A stretch of 64,000 nt of DNA from Rhodoplanes sp046000175 (GCF_046000175.1 NZ_JBEOMB010000011.1:1-64000); one strand, 5' to 3'. Counted from the stretch's first letter, positions 32,934-41,512 are shown. Made by a program: numbers and translations. The notes: generated from the letters alone by a model not told the origin.

Positions 32934-34166
32934 TCAGGCCTTCAGCGGGAAGACCGGCTTCACCTGGGCGAAGGCGTCCGGATAGATCACCTTCACGTCG
33001 TTGTCCTGGATCTGGGTGTTGAGCGGCAGCGCGCTGACGTTCTGACCCTCGACGAATTTCGAGCGGCCATAGGGCATCACGCCGCTGCCGAAATCCCGGC
33101 TCGACAATGCCGCGATCAGCTTGTCCGATGCGACGCCGCCGGCCGCCTCGATCGCCTCGGCCATCAGCATCACGGCCGAGTAGTTGAGCGGCACGTTGTA
33201 GACATAGGACTTGCCGGCCGCCTCGGTGCGGGCCCGGATGTCGGCCGACTTGGGGTTCTTCGGGTCGTGCCAATGGTTGCAGTCGATGACGCCGTCGGCC
33301 GCCTGCGGGAACTCCTTGACGAAGCGCAGGCTGGAGGCGCCGCCGCCGAAGATCGCGTAGATCGCCTTCGGCCGGATGCGCTGCTGCTGCATGGTGCGGG
33401 CGAGCAGCACGAACTCGCCGTAGTAGTTCGACGGGATCACGAGGTCCGGCTTGAGCGAACGGATGCGCAGCGCGATGTTCGACATGTCGCGCGCCGGCGT
33501 CGGGTGCGAGATCGTCTCCAGCACCTCGAAGCCGAGCTTGGGCAGCTCGGTGCCGAGCAGTTTGGCGAGGCCCGAGCCGAACAACCCGTCCTCGTGGACG
33601 ATCACCACGGTCTTCACCGGCTTGCCGGCGGTGTCGTTGAGGGTGACGAGGTTCTTCAGCGCGACCTCGGTCGCCATGCCGAAGCTCGGCGCCATGCGGA
33701 ACGTGTTCTTGAGGCCGCGCTTGGTGATCGCGTCGGCGACGCCGACGTCGACCAGATAAGGAAGGTCGTAGCGGGCGGCCGCCTGGGTCGCGGTCATGCA
33801 CAGGCCGCTGCCGAAGCCGCCGACGATCGCCGCCACCTTCTCGCCCTGCAGGCGCTCGACCTCCTGGGCCGCGGCCTCGGGGTTCGAGCGGTTGTCGGCG
33901 AACACCATCTCGATCTTGGCGCCGCCCAGCGCCTTGAGGCCGCCGGCCGCGTTGATGTCGGCGATGGCGAATTCCGCACCGAGGCGGCCGAGCTCGCCCG
34001 CCTCGGCGAGCGCGCCGGTCACCGGCTGGATGATGCCGAGCTTCACGGCCGGGGTCTGGGCCCGCAGCACGGTCGGGGCCGCGACCAGAGCCGCGCCGGC
34101 GGCGCCGGCCTTCAGCACGGCGCGGCGCGAGAGCGCGGCGACGAGCCGGCGATCGGACGATGTCAT
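32934..34166 (-). CDS. Liv-type periplasmic substrate-binding protein with Tat-like signal
   Basis: 410 aa. The N-terminus carries SRRAVLKAG followed by a hydrophobic stretch and cleavage after VLRAQ, which fits a twin-arginine signal. The mature part is a periplasmic-binding-protein type 1 domain (VKLGIIQPVTGALAEAGELGRLGAEFAIADINAAGG, AAIVGGFGSGLCMTATQAAARYDLPYLVDVG). Such proteins bind amino acids, aromatic acids or amides. ATG 34166 overlaps the gntR stop (ATGA), so the regulator and transporter are co-transcribed. Confidence 0.93.
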   Translation of the reverse strand: MTSSDRRLVAALSRRAVLKAGAAGAALVAAPTVLRAQTPAVKLGIIQPVTGALAEAGELGRLGAEFAIADINAAGGLKALGGAKIEMVFADNRSNPEAAAQEVERLQGEKVAAIVGGFGSGLCMTATQAAARYDLPYLVDVGVADAITKRGLKNTFRMAPSFGMATEVALKNLVTLNDTAGKPVKTVVIVHEDGLFGSGLAKLLGTELPKLGFEVLETISHPTPARDMSNIALRIRSLKPDLVIPSNYYGEFVLLARTMQQQRIRPKAIYAIFGGGASSLRFVKEFPQAADGVIDCNHWHDPKNPKSADIRARTEAAGKSYVYNVPLNYSAVMLMAEAIEAAGGVASDKLIAALSSRDFGSGVMPYGRSKFVEGQNVSALPLNTQIQDNDVKVIYPDAFAQVKPVFPLKA

Positions 34167-35002
34167 GGACGGATCCCTTTCTTGCTGGCGGTCCGCTTCG
34201 GACGGGGGGCGCTGGAATCGCCAGACGGGCCGGTGCTGCGCACCACGGTCGGCGTCCACCGGCGGGTGCCGGCGACTCCGGTGCGGACGAGGTCCATCTG
34301 GAAGGCGTAACGGTCGGGCCGGTAGAGCGCGTGCAGATGCTCGATGCCGCGGCCGGACGGCTCGTGGACGACGCGGGTCAGCGAGATCACGGGGTCTCCG
34401 GGCGAAAGATCGAGGGCCTCCGCGGTCTCGGGACCCACCAGGCTGGCGCTGATCGATTGCGTCGCGCGCTCGGCGACCACGCCGGACCGCTCCATCAGCT
34501 CGAGCAGCGGAATGGTCGCGAGGTCGCGCTCCGAATAGGTGAGGCCGATGCGCTCCGGCACATGCGTCGTCAGATAGGAGAACGGCTGGCCGTCGATCAG
34601 CCTCACCCGCACCGAGCGCTGCACCCGCTCGCCGCGCGCGAGGCCGAGCGGCTCGGCGATCGAGGCCGGCGGCACCACATAGGCGAAGGACAGGAGCTTC
34701 ACTGCGGTGGTGCGTCCCATCTCGATCAGGTTGGAGAGCAGGTTCGAGAAGTCGGCGACGATCGGTCGCGACGCCGGCACGTCCTCGACGAAGGTGCCGG
34801 AGCCGGCGCGCCGCCGCACCAGCCCCTCGTCGGCGAGCAGATCGAGGGCGCGCCGCACCGTGACGCGCGAGACGCCGTGCTCCTGCGCCAGCGCCGGCTC
34901 GCTCGGCAGCCGCCCGCCCGGCGCCACCGCGCCGGTGACGATGCGGTCGCGCAGCAGCAGATAGAGCCGGCGTGTCTTGAGAAGCTCGACGGCGGCCGTC
35001 AA
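34163..35002 (-). CDS. GntR/HutC family transcriptional regulator
   Basis: 279 aa. N-terminal GntR winged HTH (PSEPALAQEHGVSRVTVRRALDLLADEGLVRRRAGSGTFV), then a UTRA effector domain (ERVQRSVRVRLIDGQPFSYLTTHVPE…EALDLSPGDPVISLTRVVHEPSGRGIEHLHALYRPDRYAFQMDL), which identifies the HutC branch. Typically it represses its operon until a pathway metabolite binds. As the first gene of the Liv/Hyu/LeuCD operon it probably autoregulates. Confidence 0.93.
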   Translation of the reverse strand: MTAAVELLKTRRLYLLLRDRIVTGAVAPGGRLPSEPALAQEHGVSRVTVRRALDLLADEGLVRRRAGSGTFVEDVPASRPIVADFSNLLSNLIEMGRTTAVKLLSFAYVVPPASIAEPLGLARGERVQRSVRVRLIDGQPFSYLTTHVPERIGLTYSERDLATIPLLELMERSGVVAERATQSISASLVGPETAEALDLSPGDPVISLTRVVHEPSGRGIEHLHALYRPDRYAFQMDLVRTGVAGTRRWTPTVVRSTGPSGDSSAPRPKRTASKKGIRP

Positions 35003-35066
35003 ACGTTGCTCCTGGTTCGTTCGGGCGAGGTGTCACGACGCGCCGGGTCTCGGCGGGCCGGGACGA

Positions 35067-35097
35067 ATTGTATCAAAAACCAGACAGCTTCTGTCAA
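35067..35097 (-). promoter_or_regulatory. Promoter with operator for the gntR-Liv-Hyu operon
   Basis: On the minus strand a perfect -35 TTGACA (35092-35097) is followed 19 bp later by TACAAT (35067-35072; five of six matches to the -10 consensus). The palindrome GACAG-CTT-CTGTC at 35083-35095 overlaps the -35 box and is a plausible GntR operator. The remainder of the 323-bp gap 35003-35325 shows no gene. Confidence 0.55.
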
Positions 35098-35325
35098 CGC
35101 GCCGTCTGCCGATATGATGGGCAGGTCGCCGCTCGATCCGGCCGCTTTGTGCGCCATTCCGCACTGCACTGCTCAATCGAACGACCGTGGGGTGCACGGA
35201 TCTTCCACAAACCTGTCTCATCGATGGGATCGGTCGGTGTCACCGCGATACGATGACGCAGCCGTGACACCGCCCGATCCGCAGTCTCTTCACGGGTCGG
35301 GATCATCCGGGCTAACATCGCCCGG

Positions 35326-35580
35326 ATGGCACAGCTCACCCCCGTTCAACTGAGGCTTTCGCAAGCCGAGCGCCGGGTCGCCTGCGACCGGCGCCGCATC
35401 GCGCTGCAGCAAATGTTCGTCGACGGGCTCGAGGCCCGCGGCTTCGACGCGACCGACGCGCGGCTGGTGCTGACCCAGCTCGCCGAGACGTTGCACACCA
35501 GCCTCGCGGTTCGGGCTCGCATGCGGGCGCTGGCCGGAATCGCGGAGACCGACGACCCGCGTCGATCCGCGGCGGCGTGA
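35326..35580 (+). CDS. Small hypothetical protein
   Basis: 84 aa, Arg/Ala/Leu-rich and predicted mostly alpha-helical: QAERRVACDRRRIALQQMFVDGLEARGFDATDARLVLTQLAETLHTSLAVRARMRAL. Third-position GC pattern supports coding. No family recognised. It stands alone between the divergent gntR operon and the MarR gene, with no strong ribosome site. Confidence 0.55.
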   Translation: MAQLTPVQLRLSQAERRVACDRRRIALQQMFVDGLEARGFDATDARLVLTQLAETLHTSLAVRARMRALAGIAETDDPRRSAAA

Positions 35581-35628
35581 CGCTCGGGAGTCCCGCGACC
35601 GGATGTGGTCCGATCGGGCGGAGTGCGA

Positions 35629-36162
35629 TCAGGACTCGTCGCGGTCACCCATCATGGCGGCGATCTCGCGCAACGGCGCGAACAGTCCGGCATAGATGTC
35701 GGCGCCGAGCCGCGCGACGATGCGCTGCTCGTGATCGGCCGAGATGCGGTGCAGCTTGCGCATCAGCACGCGCCCCTCCGCCGTGAGCGAGAGCGCATGA
35801 GCGCGGCGGTCGTGGGCGGTCGGGGCGCGGCGCACCAGGCCACGCACCTCGAGCGCGTCGATCATCGCGACCAGATTGGTCTTCTTGATGCCGAGCGCAT
35901 CGGCGATGCGGGTCTGGCTGAGACCTGCATTACGCTCGATCACGGTGAGGATCGAGTACTGAGCCGGGCGAATGTCGAGCGCCTCGAAGCGCGAGAAGAA
36001 GTCCTGGAAGACGGCGAGCTGGGCGCGGCGAAGCACGTAGCCGACCCGCTGGTCGAGCGGACCGAAGTCGATGGACGTCCTCTCGGCGGGATCGGCGCAT
36101 CGCGTCTCGGCGGCGTCTCGGGCGGCCGGCTTCGTCGTTCTCGCGCGCACTGGAGCGTCCAT
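35629..36162 (-). CDS. MarR family regulator (CouR-like)
   Basis: 177 aa. Winged-helix MarR core: RRAQLAVFQDFFSRFEALDIRPAQYSILTVIERNAGLSQTRIADALGIKKTNLVAMIDALEVRGLVRRAPTAHDRRAHALSLTAEG. It is divergent from the Liv/crotonase/CoA-ligase operon, as CouR is in hydroxycinnamate-degrading bacteria, where it is released by p-coumaroyl-CoA. The assignment to CouR rests on the gene neighbourhood. A palindrome in the intergenic promoter is the likely binding site. Confidence 0.9.
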   Translation of the reverse strand: MDAPVRARTTKPAARDAAETRCADPAERTSIDFGPLDQRVGYVLRRAQLAVFQDFFSRFEALDIRPAQYSILTVIERNAGLSQTRIADALGIKKTNLVAMIDALEVRGLVRRAPTAHDRRAHALSLTAEGRVLMRKLHRISADHEQRIVARLGADIYAGLFAPLREIAAMMGDRDES

Positions 36163-36260
36163 TTTCTCGGGACCTGAATATTCGAGATCCGGCCGGCGCG
36201 GACTTTCGACGCAGGGGGTGCCGGATCGAGCGGTCCCGCAAAATTACGCAGGGCCGGCTG

Positions 36261-36288
36261 TTGACGCAACATAATAGTTATATATGAT
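36261..36288 (+). promoter_or_regulatory. Promoter with MarR-type operator for the cou-like operon
   Basis: -35 TTGACG (36261-36266), 16-bp spacer, -10 TATGAT (36283-36288), 107 bp before the binding-protein ATG. Inside the spacer ATAA-TAG-TTAT (36271-36281) is a palindrome of the AT-rich kind that MarR dimers bind; occupancy would block RNA polymerase. A second palindrome, GAATATTC, lies at 36176-36183 close to the marR start. Confidence 0.55.
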
Positions 36289-36394
36289 CACCATCAGGCG
36301 AAGACGCCCCACGGCTCGCGGATCTCGACCCTCTGTCGAACCACGTGCACAGAACGGGCGCACGCCGAGGAAACGTCACATCGAGGAGAGGGCC

Positions 36395-37546
36395 ATGCCC
36401 CTTGAGATTCGCGCGCTTCTCGCCGGCGCGACCGCGTCGGTCCTGTGCGCCTGCGCCGCACAGGCGCAGGTCAATGTCGGCATCACGGTGTCGCAGACCG
36501 GCCCCGCCGCGGCGCTCGGCATTCCGCAGAAGAACAGCGTCGCACAGTTGCCGAAGAAGATCGGCGATCTGACCGTCGAGTACACGGTGCTGGACGACGC
36601 CACCGATCCGACCAAGGCGGTCGCCAACGCCCGCAAGCTGATCGCCGAGCAGAAGATCGACTATCTGATCGGCTCGTCGGCGACGCCGGCGACGCTGGCC
36701 ATCGTCGACGTCGCGGCCGAGACGAAGACGCCCTATTGCGCCATGGTGCCGACCCGCTCGCTCGTCGAGCCGATGGACGACAAGCGCCGCTGGGTGTTCA
36801 AGGCGCCGCAGGACGACGCCATCATGGCCGAGGCGCTCGCCGACCACATGGCGGCGAACGGCGTCAAGACGATCGGCTTTCTCGGCTACACGGACGGCTA
36901 CGGCCAGGGCTGGCTCGACGCCGTCGGCAAGGTGATGCCGGGCAAGGGCATCAAGGTGGTCGCGACCGAGCGGTTCCAGCGCACCGACACCAGCGTCACC
37001 GGCCAGGCGCTCAAGATCGTCGCGGCCAATCCCGACGCCGTGCTGATCGCCGCCTCCGGCACGCCCGCCGTGATGCCGCAGAAGGCGCTCAAGGAGCAGG
37101 GGTACCGAAAGCCCATCTACCAGACGCACGGGGTCTCCACGATGGAGTTCGTCCGCGTCGGCGGCAAGGACGTCGAGGGCACCGTGTTCCCGGCCGGCCC
37201 GGTGGTGATCGCCGACCAGCTCCCGGACTCCAATCCGATCAAGAAGGTCGCGCTCGCCTACATCAAAGACTACGAAGCGAACAACAAGACGCCGTTCGCC
37301 GGCTTCGGCGCGCATCTCGCGGACTGCATGGCACTCGCCGAGGCGGGCCTCGCCGCGGCCGCCGCCAAGGGCAAGCCCGGCACGCCGGAGTTCCGCGCCG
37401 CGCTGCGCGACGCGATCGAGGGCTCCAAGGAGGTGGTCGGAAACCACGGCGTCTACAACTTCTCGCCGACCGACCACGCCGGCCTCGACAAGCGTTCGCG
37501 CGTGCTGATCAAGATCGACGGCGGCAAGTGGACGCTGCTGCCGTGA
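36395..37546 (+). CDS. Liv-type substrate-binding protein (hydroxycinnamate uptake)
   Basis: 383 aa. Sec signal MPLEIRALLAGATASVLCACAAQAQ, then a type-1 periplasmic-binding domain (VNVGITVSQTGPAAALGIPQKNSVAQLPKKIGDLTVEYTVLDDATDPTKAVANARKLIAEQKIDYLIGSSATPATLAI). ATG 36395 has a GAGGAGAG ribosome site; the in-frame upstream part is not protein-like. In Rhodopseudomonas palustris the corresponding binding protein next to couAB binds p-coumarate and related aromatics, and the same ligand class is inferred here. It is followed by a hairpin and REP element before the permease gene. Confidence 0.93.
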   Translation: MPLEIRALLAGATASVLCACAAQAQVNVGITVSQTGPAAALGIPQKNSVAQLPKKIGDLTVEYTVLDDATDPTKAVANARKLIAEQKIDYLIGSSATPATLAIVDVAAETKTPYCAMVPTRSLVEPMDDKRRWVFKAPQDDAIMAEALADHMAANGVKTIGFLGYTDGYGQGWLDAVGKVMPGKGIKVVATERFQRTDTSVTGQALKIVAANPDAVLIAASGTPAVMPQKALKEQGYRKPIYQTHGVSTMEFVRVGGKDVEGTVFPAGPVVIADQLPDSNPIKKVALAYIKDYEANNKTPFAGFGAHLADCMALAEAGLAAAAAKGKPGTPEFRAALRDAIEGSKEVVGNHGVYNFSPTDHAGLDKRSRVLIKIDGGKWTLLP

Positions 37547-37562
37547 CCTGACGCCGGTCGCG

Positions 37563-37579
37563 GCCGAAAGCTTTTCGGC
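37563..37579 (+). terminator. Intercistronic hairpin after the binding-protein gene
   Basis: GCCGAAA-GCT-TTTCGGC: perfect 7-bp stem with a 3-base loop, 16 bp after the stop codon. There is no clear U-tract of the canonical type, so partial termination or 3'-end protection is more likely than full termination, since the rest of the operon follows. Confidence 0.45.
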
Positions 37580-37600
37580 TGCGAGAGCGCGGCATGACCT

Positions 37601-37691
37601 CCGCTCGTCCCCGCGAAGGCGGGGACCCAGGATCGCACGACACGAGACACTGACGTGAACTCTGGATTCCCGCCTTCGCGGGAATGAGCGG
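37601..37691. repeat. REP-like inverted repeat (CCCGCCTTCGCGGG family), copy 1
   Basis: Two 31-32-base arms that are imperfect reverse complements (37601-37631 and 37660-37691). Each is itself a palindrome around CCCGCGAAGGCGGG or CCCGCCTTCGCGGG, with a 28-base loop between them. The element fills much of the 279-bp gap between the binding-protein and livH genes. A degenerate relative with the same flanking word order is at 49818-49897. Confidence 0.8.
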
Positions 37692-37825
37692 AGCGCGGGT
37701 CGGCCTCGTTGACTATCGGGTGCGCCGATGACCGTGGACGCCCCTCCGATGCGGCGCATCCGCTTGCCACGTTTCGAGCACCGCACCTTCTGCTCCGGCG
37801 ACAGAACGGCCACGGCGAGCCCGGC

Positions 37826-38866
37826 ATGAACACGACGATCGCACTCTTTCTTCTGCAGGACGGTGTCATCAACGGCGCCGTCTACGGGCTGCTCGGCGTC
37901 ACGCTGGTGATGGTGTTCACCGTCACGCGGGTGATCTTCGTGCCGCAGGGCGAGTTCGTCGCCTGGGGCGCCCTCACCTACGCGGCGCTGGAGGCCGGGA
38001 GCGTGCCCGGAACCGCGTGGCTGCTGGTCGGACTCGGGGTCGCGGCCGCGATCCTCGAACTCTTCCGCGAGCGGGCCGCTCTCACGCCGCGGCGGGTCGG
38101 CGTGATTCTCGCTCGCGACATCGCCCTGCCGGCCGCCGTGCTCGCCGGTGTCGTGCTGCTGGCGCCGCTGAAGCCCGGCGCCCTGCTCGGCATCGTGCTG
38201 ACGCTGGTGCTCCTCGTGCCGATGGGTCCGCTCGTCTACCGGCTCGCCTTCCAGCCGCTCGCCGACGCCTCGGTACTGGTGCTGTTCATCGCCGCGATCG
38301 GCGTCCACATCGCGCTGGTCGGGCTCGGCCTCGTGTTCTTCGGCGCCGAGGGCTTCCGCACCACGCCGTTCTCCGATGCGATCGTCCCGCTCGGCCCCGC
38401 CGTGGTCAAGGCGCAGGGGATCTGGGTGCTCGGCGTGACGGCGCTGCTGCTCGCGGCGTTGTGGGCGTTCTTCGAGTTCACGCTCGCCGGCAAGGCGCTG
38501 CGCGCGACCGCGGTGAACCGGCTCGGCGCCCGCCTGGTCGGCATCCCGACGCGGGCGACGGGTCGCGCCGCCTTCGCGCTCGCCGCCGCCATCGGGGCGC
38601 TGTCCGGCGTGCTGATCGGCCCCCTGACGACGATCTACTACGACACCGGCTTCCTGATCGGGCTGAAGGGCTTCGTCGCCGCCATCATGGGCGGGCTCGC
38701 GAGCTATCCGCTCACCGCGCTCGCCGCCGTGCTGGTCGGGCTCCTCGAATCCTTCTCGGCCTTCGTCGCGAGCCCGTTCAAGGAGGTCATCGTCTTCTCG
38801 CTGATCATCCCGGTGCTGCTGTGGCGCTCGCTCTCCGCCGGTCATCAGGACGAGGAGGAGACCTGA
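37826..38866 (+). CDS. livH: LivH-type ABC permease
   Basis: 346-aa inner-membrane permease: DGVINGAVYGLLGVTLVMVFTVTRVIFVPQGEFVAWGALTYAAL at the N-terminus and the ATAVNRLGARLVGIPTRATGRAAFALAAAIGALSG coupling region. It is longer than common LivH (about 290 aa) because of an extra Arg-rich segment after the second helix (residues ~70-110). It ends with TGATG, so its stop shares one base with the next start. Confidence 0.92.
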   Translation: MNTTIALFLLQDGVINGAVYGLLGVTLVMVFTVTRVIFVPQGEFVAWGALTYAALEAGSVPGTAWLLVGLGVAAAILELFRERAALTPRRVGVILARDIALPAAVLAGVVLLAPLKPGALLGIVLTLVLLVPMGPLVYRLAFQPLADASVLVLFIAAIGVHIALVGLGLVFFGAEGFRTTPFSDAIVPLGPAVVKAQGIWVLGVTALLLAALWAFFEFTLAGKALRATAVNRLGARLVGIPTRATGRAAFALAAAIGALSGVLIGPLTTIYYDTGFLIGLKGFVAAIMGGLASYPLTALAAVLVGLLESFSAFVASPFKEVIVFSLIIPVLLWRSLSAGHQDEEET

Positions 38867-40662
38867 TGCGCGCTCCCGACACGCCCCCGTCCCGGCCGCT
38901 CGTCCACCACCTGCCGCGCGTCGCCGCGATCGGCGCGATCGCGATCGTGCCGCTGGTGCCGGGCGTTCCGGACTTCTGGATCACGCTCGCCGGCTACATC
39001 GGGTTGTCGAGCCTGGTCGCCATCGGGCTCGTGCTGCTCACCGGCGTCGGCGGCATGACGTCGTTCGGGCAGGCCGCCTTCGTCGGCTTCGGCGCCTACA
39101 CGACCGCGGTGCTGACCAAGGACTTCGGCGTCTCGCCGTGGCTCACCCTGCCGGCCTCGCTCGCGACGACGGGCGCGATGGCGCTTCTCATCGGCGCCGT
39201 CACGGTGCGGCTGTCCGGCCATTTCCTGCCGCTCGGCACCATCGCCTGGGGAATCGCCTTCTTCTACCTGTTCGGCAACGTCGAGGCGCTCGGCCGGTTC
39301 GACGGCATCAACGGCATCCCACCGCTCGACGTCCTCGGCATCCCGCTGATCGACGCCCGCGCCGTGTTCTATCCGATCTGGATCGCCGTGATCCTCGCCG
39401 TGATCCTCAGCGAGAACCTGCTCGACAGCCGCATGGGCCGCGCGATCCGGGCGCTGCGCGACGGACGGCTCGCCGCGGAGTCCTTCGGCATCGACACGGC
39501 ACGCGTGAAGCTCGTCGTGTTCGTCTACGCGGCGCTGCTCGCCGGGCTCTCGGGCTGGCTCTACGCCCATGTCCAGCGCGCCGTCTCGCCGTCGCCCTTC
39601 GGGCTCAATGCCGGCATCGAGTATCTCCTGATGGCGGTGCTCGGCGGCGCCGGCCACGTGCTCGGCGGCGTGCTCGGCGCCGGCATCGTGACGCTCTTGA
39701 AGGATCAACTCCAGGACATCCTGCCGAAGCTGATCGGCGCCGACGGCAGCTTCGAGACCATCGTGTTCGGCATTCTCATGGTGGTGGTGCTCCAGGTGGC
39801 GCGCGACGGCCTGTGGCCCTTGGTGATGCGGCTGCTACCGAAGCCTCCCCCGAAGACCGTCGCGGCCGGCGTGCCGCTGCCGGCCCGCACGATGCCCGAC
39901 CGCGGGTCGCCATTGCTGGCCATGGAGAAAGCGCGAAAACAGTTCGGCGGGCTCGTCGCCGTCAACGACGTCAGCTTCGAGGTTAAGGCGGGCGAGATCG
40001 TCGGGCTGATCGGGCCGAACGGCGCCGGCAAGAGCACGACCTTCAACCTGCTCACCGGCGTGCTGCCGGCGACGACCGGCGAGATCACGCTCTCGGGCGA
40101 GCGGATCGAGCGATCCAGCGCGCGGGCGATCGCGCGGCGTGGCGTCGCCCGCACGTTCCAGCACGTCAAGCTCGCCCGCCAGATGACCGTGCTGGAGAAC
40201 GTCGCGCTCGGCGCCCATCTGCGCGGCAGCAAAGGCGTGGTCGCCGCGATGCTGCGGCTCGACCGCGCCGACGAGACCCGGCTGCTCGGCGAGGCGACGC
40301 GCCAGCTCGACCGCGTCGGGCTCGGCGCCCATCTGCACAAGCCGGCGACCTCGCTGGCGCTCGGCCAGCAGCGTGTCGCCGAGATCGCCCGCGCGCTCTG
40401 CCTCGATCCGCAGCTCCTCCTCCTCGACGAGCCGGCCGCCGGCCTGCGCTTCGCCGAGAAGCAGCAGCTCGGAGCATTGCTGGCGCGACTGCGCGACGAG
40501 GGCGTCTCGATCCTGCTGGTCGAGCACGACATGGATTTCGTGATGAAGCTCACCGACCACATCGTCGTGCTCGACTTCGGCAAGAAGATCGCCGAGGGCC
40601 CGCCGGCCGCCGTCGCCGCCGACCCGGCCGTGCTCGAAGCCTATCTCGGAGGTGTCGAATGA
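38866..40662 (+). CDS. Fused LivM permease-LivG ATPase
   Basis: 598 aa with two domains in one continuous frame. Residues 1 to ~325 are a LivM permease (LLTGVGGMTSFGQAAFVGFGAYTTAVL; ALRDGRLAAESFGIDTARVKLVVFVYAALLAGLSG). After a Pro-rich linker (LPKPPPKTVAAGVPLPART), residues ~350-598 are a LivG ATPase (Walker A GPNGAGKST, RRGVARTFQHVKLARQMTVLENVA, LALGQQRVAEIARAL, Walker B LLLLDEPAAGL, C-terminal VLEAYLGG). The two parts are usually separate genes. No internal start with a strong ribosome site is obvious, so a true fusion protein is expected. Confidence 0.92.
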   Translation: MRAPDTPPSRPLVHHLPRVAAIGAIAIVPLVPGVPDFWITLAGYIGLSSLVAIGLVLLTGVGGMTSFGQAAFVGFGAYTTAVLTKDFGVSPWLTLPASLATTGAMALLIGAVTVRLSGHFLPLGTIAWGIAFFYLFGNVEALGRFDGINGIPPLDVLGIPLIDARAVFYPIWIAVILAVILSENLLDSRMGRAIRALRDGRLAAESFGIDTARVKLVVFVYAALLAGLSGWLYAHVQRAVSPSPFGLNAGIEYLLMAVLGGAGHVLGGVLGAGIVTLLKDQLQDILPKLIGADGSFETIVFGILMVVVLQVARDGLWPLVMRLLPKPPPKTVAAGVPLPARTMPDRGSPLLAMEKARKQFGGLVAVNDVSFEVKAGEIVGLIGPNGAGKSTTFNLLTGVLPATTGEITLSGERIERSSARAIARRGVARTFQHVKLARQMTVLENVALGAHLRGSKGVVAAMLRLDRADETRLLGEATRQLDRVGLGAHLHKPATSLALGQQRVAEIARALCLDPQLLLLDEPAAGLRFAEKQQLGALLARLRDEGVSILLVEHDMDFVMKLTDHIVVLDFGKKIAEGPPAAVAADPAVLEAYLGGVE

Positions 40663-41450
40663 CCGCGCCAGTCATCACCGCTCCGACCACCGCTGCTCCG
40701 GCGCCAGCCGCCGCGCCCGCCCCGGCGGTCGCCGATCCGATCCTCGCGGTCGACGACGTCTCGGTCAGCTACGGCCGGGTCGAGGCGGTTCGCCGGGTGT
40801 CGCTCACCATTCCGCGCGGCGGCATCGTCACCATCATCGGCGCCAACGGGGCCGGCAAGACGACGCTGCTGAATGCCGTCGCCGGCGTGCTGCCGGCGGC
40901 GGGCCGCATCCGGCTCGACGGCCGCGACATCGCCGGCGAGGACGTCGAGACGCGGGTCGGCGACGGGCTCTGCCTGGTGCCGGAGAAGCGCGAGCTGTTC
41001 GCCACCATGTCGGTCGAGGACAATCTGCGCCTCGGCGCCTGGCGGCTGGGCCGCCGCGCCGCCGGCGACGGGCTCACCGCGGTGTACGACCGCTTTCCTC
41101 GCCTGAAGGAGCGGCGCCGCCAGCACGCCGGCACGCTGTCGGGCGGCGAGCGGCAGATGCTCGCCATGGGCCGCGCCCTGATGGCGCAGCCGCGCGTCCT
41201 CATGCTCGACGAGCCGAGCCTCGGGCTCGCACCCCGCATCGTCAAGGACGTGCTGCGCATCGTCACCGAGCTGCGCCAGACCGGCGTGTCGATCCTGCTG
41301 GTCGAGCAGAACGCCCGCGCCGCCCTCCAGGTCGCCGACCACGCCTATGTGATGGAGCTCGGCGAGATCACGCTCCACGGCCCGGCGGCCGAGCTCGCGC
41401 AGGACCGCCGCGTCATCGACAGCTATCTCGGGCTCGGCGCCCGGCACTGA
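40659..41450 (+). CDS. livF: LivF-type ABC ATPase
   Basis: 263 aa. An unusual Ala/Pro-rich N-terminal extension of about 25 residues precedes the ATPase domain: Walker A GANGAGKTT, TLSGGERQMLAMGR, LMLDEPSLGLAPRIV and the final YLGLGARH. It overlaps the fusion gene by four bases (ATGA) and completes the second Liv importer. Confidence 0.94.
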   Translation: MTAPVITAPTTAAPAPAAAPAPAVADPILAVDDVSVSYGRVEAVRRVSLTIPRGGIVTIIGANGAGKTTLLNAVAGVLPAAGRIRLDGRDIAGEDVETRVGDGLCLVPEKRELFATMSVEDNLRLGAWRLGRRAAGDGLTAVYDRFPRLKERRRQHAGTLSGGERQMLAMGRALMAQPRVLMLDEPSLGLAPRIVKDVLRIVTELRQTGVSILLVEQNARAALQVADHAYVMELGEITLHGPAAELAQDRRVIDSYLGLGARH

Positions 41451-41512
41451 ACGACACCGCTCGGCGTGCCGAGCGCATCGACGAGAAGCGATTGCCGACC
41501 AGGACCGCGATC

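Noticed and set aside
36278..38845. 855-codon open frame on the minus strand
   Set aside because: Antisense to the binding-protein and livH genes, crosses a REP element, and has shadow-like composition.
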